From Marivita sp046592965 (GTDB taxonomy: Bacteria > Pseudomonadota > Alphaproteobacteria > Rhodobacterales > Rhodobacteraceae): DNA of 64,000 nt. The notes beneath the pieces were generated by a model. That model did not search any database. It was not told the DNA's origin and worked only from the letters and a program-made list of their open reading frames with translations. Shown here in pieces: positions 60,369 to 64,000 of this stretch (the stretch's first letter is position 1; each line of letters begins with the position of its first letter). The stretch covers positions 186,001-250,000 of the forward strand of contig NZ_JBISBV010000004.1 of assembly GCF_046592965.1 (NCBI RefSeq). Reading direction: 5' to 3'. The translations under genes were made by a program, and so were the position numbers.

Positions 60369-61340
60369 ATGATGTATAAAAGTTTCGCAGCAGGCCTCGC
60401 AGCCGTCGCCTCCATCGCATTTGGTGGAGCCGCAATGGCGCAAGACCAGCAGTTCATCTCGATCGGCACTGGCGGCGTGACCGGTGTGTATTATCCCACC
60501 GGCGGCGCGATCTGCCGTCTGGTGAACCGCGACCGCAAGGAGCATGGCATCCGTTGCGCCGTGGAGTCCACAGGCGGTTCGGTCTACAATATCAACACGA
60601 TCAAGGCCGGAGAGCTTGAATTCGGCGTTGCCCAGTCGGACTGGCAGTATCATGCCTATAACGGCACCTCGTCGTTTGCCGACAATCCGTTTCCCGAAAT
60701 CCGTGCGATGTTCTCTGTCCACCCCGAGCCGTTTACGCTCTTGGTGCGCGGTGACAGCGGCATCACCTCGTTCGAAGAACTCAAGGGCAAGCGCGTGAAC
60801 GTGGGCAATCCCGGTTCCGGGCAGCGCGCCACAATGGAAGTCGTGATGGACGCATATGGCATCACGATGGACGATTTCGGACTCGCTACCGAGTACAAGG
60901 GCTCGGAAATGGCAAAGCAGATCTGCGACGATAATATCGACGCCATGATCTATACCATTGGCCACCCTGCCGCCGCGATCAAGGAAGCGACGACGACTTG
61001 CGATGTCAAACTCGTCGATGTGACGGGCGAGGAAATCGACAAGCTGGTCGCGGACAACCCGTACTACCGTGTCGCGACGATCCCGGCGGGCATGTATGCC
61101 GGCAACGATGAGGACACCACCACCTTCGGCGTTGGCGCGACTTTCGTCACAAGCAGCGAAGTCTCCGATGACGTGGCCTACACCGTGGCCAAGGCAGTGA
61201 TGTCCAACCTCGATGATTTTCGTGGCCTGCACCCTGCCTTCGCCAATCTCGACGCCAAGGAGATGGTCAAGGACGGCCTGTCGGCTCCTTTGCACCCCGG
61301 TGCAGAGCGCGCGTATAAAGAACTTGGCCTGATGGAATAA
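60369..61340 (+). CDS. TAXI-family TRAP transporter solute-binding protein
   Basis: 323 residues with signal peptide ending GGAAMAQ. Family signature at the mature start: FISIGTGGVTGVYYPTGGAI, then CAVESTGGSVYNINTIKAGE and ELEFGVAQSDWQYHAY; LKGKRVNVGNPGSGQRATME is in the second lobe. Periplasmic receptor of a sodium- or proton-coupled TRAP importer; ligands of TAXI proteins are mostly unknown, glutamate-like acids being reported. GGGAG precedes the first of two ATGs. Followed by a hairpin and the permease. Confidence 0.93.
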   Translation: MMYKSFAAGLAAVASIAFGGAAMAQDQQFISIGTGGVTGVYYPTGGAICRLVNRDRKEHGIRCAVESTGGSVYNINTIKAGELEFGVAQSDWQYHAYNGTSSFADNPFPEIRAMFSVHPEPFTLLVRGDSGITSFEELKGKRVNVGNPGSGQRATMEVVMDAYGITMDDFGLATEYKGSEMAKQICDDNIDAMIYTIGHPAAAIKEATTTCDVKLVDVTGEEIDKLVADNPYYRVATIPAGMYAGNDEDTTTFGVGATFVTSSEVSDDVAYTVAKAVMSNLDDFRGLHPAFANLDAKEMVKDGLSAPLHPGAERAYKELGLME

Positions 61341-61371
61341 GGGCCGCTTTATGACGACCTGACACACAGCG

Positions 61372-61403
61372 CCGGCGCATCTTTCAAGGTGCGCCGGTGT
61401 TTT
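61372..61403 (+). terminator. Hairpin between TAXI binding protein and permease
   Basis: CCGGCGCA (61372-61379) pairs with TGCGCCGG (61390-61397), ten-base loop, then TGTTTT. A likely partial terminator lowering permease expression relative to the binding protein. Confidence 0.65.
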
Positions 61404-61447
61404 GCCTTAAAACGACGCGGGAACCGCGCATTCGGGGGGACATCAAG

Positions 61448-64000
61448 ATGACCGAGACAAAAACCGCCCAAGACATGGTGGCAGAGGCCGATACCGGCGC
61501 ACGACAGGCCGGTGCCTTTGCAAACACCCTGATCTTCGGGCTGTGTATCGCGTGGTCCCTCTTTCAATTATATATCGCGTCAAAGCTACCGGGTGTCCTG
61601 GCGCAGGCCACGGGTGTCAGCATCCTCGCCAATATCGTTGCGCAGGCGCGCTATGTTCACCTTGCCTTTGCGATCGCCCTGGCGACGCTGGCCTTTCCGA
61701 TTTTCGGGCATCGCAACCGGATACCGGCCTATGATTGGGCGCTTGTGATCCTTGGCGTTGCCGCCTGTCTCTATCTTATCGTCTTTCGCTTCGAGATTGC
61801 CGACCGCCCCGGTCTTTGGAGCACGACCGATATCGTCATGTCCGCCATCGGCATGGTGGTTCTGATGGTTGCGGTCTACCGATCGTTGGGTTTGCCGCTG
61901 GTCATCATCGCGTCGCTGTTCCTCGCGCTGGCGTTTTTCGGCGGGTATTCGCAATGGATCGGGCGGATCACCAATTACGGCGGCTCGTCCTTCTCCAAGG
62001 CGATGGGCCATTACTGGATGCAGACCGAAGGCGTCTTTGGCGTCGCTCTCGGGGTCTCGACCTCGATGATTTTCCTGTTCGTGTTGTTTGGTGCCTTGCT
62101 CGAAAAAGCGGGCGGCGGCAACTGGTTCATCAAGGTCGCCATTGCCCTGCTCGGATCTTTGCGCGGGGGACCGGCCAAGGCAGCGGTGCTGTCGTCGATG
62201 ATGACCGGCATGATTTCAGGATCCTCCATCGCCAACACCGTCACGACGGGTACCTTCACCATTCCCTTGATGAAGCGCATCGGATTTTCCTCGGAAAAAG
62301 CAGGCGCTGTCGAAGTGGCGTCTTCGACCAATGGTCAGTTGACGCCACCGGTCATGGGAGCGGCAGCGTTCCTGATGGTCGAATATGTCAACATTCCCTA
62401 TATCGATGTTGTCAAACACGCCTTTCTGCCTGCGGTTATTTCCTACATCGCGCTGCTTTATATCGTGCATCTGGAAAGCCTGAAACTGGGTCTTCAGGGT
62501 TTGAAAAAACCCGGGCGGCACATCGGGGTCATCCTGATTCTGGTCCTGTTCCTGACAGGGTTTCTGGGCATGGCTGCGGTGACGTTCCTCGTTGTCGCAT
62601 TCCGGGCGATGCTCGAACCGATCATGCCGGGGGCAACCGTGTATCCGTCCTTGGTGCTGTTGGCGATTGCCTATGTCGCCCTTGTTTACCTGTCGTCGAA
62701 GTACCCCGATCTCAAGGTCGATGATCCTGACGAAAAGGCGGTCTCTGCGCCGCGTCTGACGCCGACGTTCCTGGGTGGAGCCTATTTTGCGCTGCCGATC
62801 TTTGTGCTGGTCTGGAACCTGATGGTGCGCACAGAATATCTTGACCGTCTCTCACCGGCGCTGTCCGCGTTCTGGGCCACGATTACGATGATAATCGTCG
62901 CCTTGACCCACAGGCCGCTGAAAGCGATGTTCCGGGGCGAATCCGAGTTTGCTAACCAGGCGATTGCCGGCTTTCAGGACTTTGTCCTCGGGCTCGAAAG
63001 CGGCGCGCGCAACATGATCGGCATCGGTGTGGCGACGGGCGCGGCGGGCATCATCGTCGGCACGATCTCCCTGACCGGGGCGCACCAGATCATCGGACAG
63101 GTGATCGAAGTGATCTCGGGCGGCAATCTGATCATCCTGCTTGTGCTGGTGGCGGTGCTGTCGCTGATCCTTGGCATGGGCCTGCCGACCACTGCCAATT
63201 ACATCGTGGTCTCGTCACTCATGGCACCGGTGATCGTGTCGGTGGGCGCGCAGGCGGGGCTGATCGTGCCGTTGATCGCGGTGCATATGTTCGTGTTCTA
63301 TTTCGGCATCCTTGCCGACGATACGCCGCCTGTGGGCCTTGCCGCCTATGCGGCCGCCGCGATCTCTCGCGGCGACCCGATCAAAACGGGCGTGCAAGGC
63401 TTTGCCTATGACATTCGCACGGCGCTCTTGCCGTTCATGTTCATCTTCAACACCGATCTGCTGCTGATCGACGTCGGCCCGCTCAAGGCCGTGTTCGTCT
63501 TTTTCATCTCGCTGATCGCCATGCTGACCTTTGCTGCGGTCACCCAAGGCTATTTCATCGCCAAGACCCGCAAGTGGGAGGCCGTGGTGATGCTTGTCGT
63601 GGTCTTCATGCTGTTCCGTCCGGGGTTCTTCCTCGATCAGTTTCAGGACCGGTATGTCGATTATTCGGGTCCGGCGGCCATCGCCGCCATTGGTGACATC
63701 GGTGTCGGGGAAGAGGCCCGGATCACCGTGTCGGCGCCCGATTTCGACACCGGGATCGTGGGCACCAAGACGATCCTCGTCAAACCCGAGGCCGAAGGGT
63801 CTGGCATGGAGAGGCTTCAGGCTGTCGGACTGAGCGTGATGGAAGAAGGCGACACGCTGCTTTTGGAAGAGCCGTTCCCCGGCACGCCGTTCTTCGAGAA
63901 ACTTGCGAATGAATATGATTTCTACGGCGACGAACCTGCACAGATCGAGTTGGTTCAGATCGAGAACGAGCGGCTTCCCAAGGAGTTGTTCTTCATTCCA
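61448..64000 (+). CDS. TRAP transporter fused permease (4TM/12TM), partial
   Basis: 851 codons in frame from ATG 61448 to the window edge without a stop. The N-terminal part (about 1-150) is the small DctQ-like membrane unit, followed by the large DctM-like unit with SGSSIANTVTTGTFTIPLMK and STNGQLTPPVMGAAAFLMVE, and a second repeat with LGMGLPTTANYIVVSSLMAP and FGILADDTPPVGLAAYAAAA. The fused form is standard for TAXI systems. The C-terminal 120 residues seen are a soluble tail (IGVGEEARITVSAPDF). The true end lies beyond the window. Confidence 0.93.
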   Translation, partial: MTETKTAQDMVAEADTGARQAGAFANTLIFGLCIAWSLFQLYIASKLPGVLAQATGVSILANIVAQARYVHLAFAIALATLAFPIFGHRNRIPAYDWALVILGVAACLYLIVFRFEIADRPGLWSTTDIVMSAIGMVVLMVAVYRSLGLPLVIIASLFLALAFFGGYSQWIGRITNYGGSSFSKAMGHYWMQTEGVFGVALGVSTSMIFLFVLFGALLEKAGGGNWFIKVAIALLGSLRGGPAKAAVLSSMMTGMISGSSIANTVTTGTFTIPLMKRIGFSSEKAGAVEVASSTNGQLTPPVMGAAAFLMVEYVNIPYIDVVKHAFLPAVISYIALLYIVHLESLKLGLQGLKKPGRHIGVILILVLFLTGFLGMAAVTFLVVAFRAMLEPIMPGATVYPSLVLLAIAYVALVYLSSKYPDLKVDDPDEKAVSAPRLTPTFLGGAYFALPIFVLVWNLMVRTEYLDRLSPALSAFWATITMIIVALTHRPLKAMFRGESEFANQAIAGFQDFVLGLESGARNMIGIGVATGAAGIIVGTISLTGAHQIIGQVIEVISGGNLIILLVLVAVLSLILGMGLPTTANYIVVSSLMAPVIVSVGAQAGLIVPLIAVHMFVFYFGILADDTPPVGLAAYAAAAISRGDPIKTGVQGFAYDIRTALLPFMFIFNTDLLLIDVGPLKAVFVFFISLIAMLTFAAVTQGYFIAKTRKWEAVVMLVVVFMLFRPGFFLDQFQDRYVDYSGPAAIAAIGDIGVGEEARITVSAPDFDTGIVGTKTILVKPEAEGSGMERLQAVGLSVMEEGDTLLLEEPFPGTPFFEKLANEYDFYGDEPAQIELVQIENERLPKELFFIP

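Overview
The window looks like a chromosomal segment of a marine alphaproteobacterium of the Rhodobacterales (Roseobacter-type). The evidence is uniformly high GC by eye, dense operons with 4-base ATGA/GTGA overlaps, a CcrM-type GANTC methyltransferase, a heme-carrying COX II, TRAP and polyamine transporters, and a complete five-step hut pathway. All assignments come from reading the sequence and translations; no database was searched.

Layout. 1-6400: the end of chorismate synthase, a DMT exporter, then a divergon made of a MarR regulator and a minus-strand string of five VOC (glyoxalase-fold) genes with a glutathione transferase and a DUF899 gene. 6402-6742: a broken TPR-type gene. 7010-13858: seven minus-strand genes that all overlap (processive GT2, GT2, GT1, acyl-CoA-dehydrogenase-like, PIG-L deacetylase, NodS-like methyltransferase, GT2). 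They resemble a Nod-factor-like pathway for a modified amino-sugar glycan and are the best candidate for an undescribed biosynthetic system. 14060-18299: Crp/Fnr regulator, MgtC, DUF421 and a large-subunit catalase. 18881-21828: a small island remnant bounded by a 16-bp repeat of the tRNA-Phe 3' end. It holds a truncated tyrosine integrase, a HigBA-type toxin-antitoxin pair, a truncated frame with a HEPN-like motif, and an unrecognised gene. 22064-23888: rnhB and ccrM, with four GANTC sites in the ccrM upstream region.

23999-27928 is a spermidine/putrescine-type ABC transporter. 28201-38082 is a tightly coupled minus-strand respiratory cluster: triheme cytochrome c, Tat-type flavin amine oxidase, cytochrome c, DedA protein, COX II with heme c, fused COX I-III, a small membrane protein, a CtaG-type assembly factor and another triheme cytochrome c. 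A divergent aldehyde dehydrogenase and the glutathione-dependent formaldehyde dehydrogenase follow. Together these suggest amine uptake, periplasmic amine oxidation feeding a dedicated oxidase, and aldehyde disposal.

40918-50520 holds histidine utilisation (hutD, hutF, hutI-hutH-hutG-hutU, ridA and the regulator hutC), with the same 13-bp HutC-type operator in both divergent intergenic regions. 50607-55638 holds a Rieske oxygenase with a leader hairpin that seems to mask its ribosome-binding site, an ArgE-like deacetylase, an ectoine-hydrolase-like M24 protein and a class III aminotransferase. This may be an ectoine-like degradation route with an M20 deacetylase. 55643-58625 is a cobalamin riboswitch with btuB and btuF. 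The window ends with a second class III aminotransferase and a TAXI-type TRAP transporter whose fused permease runs off the right edge.
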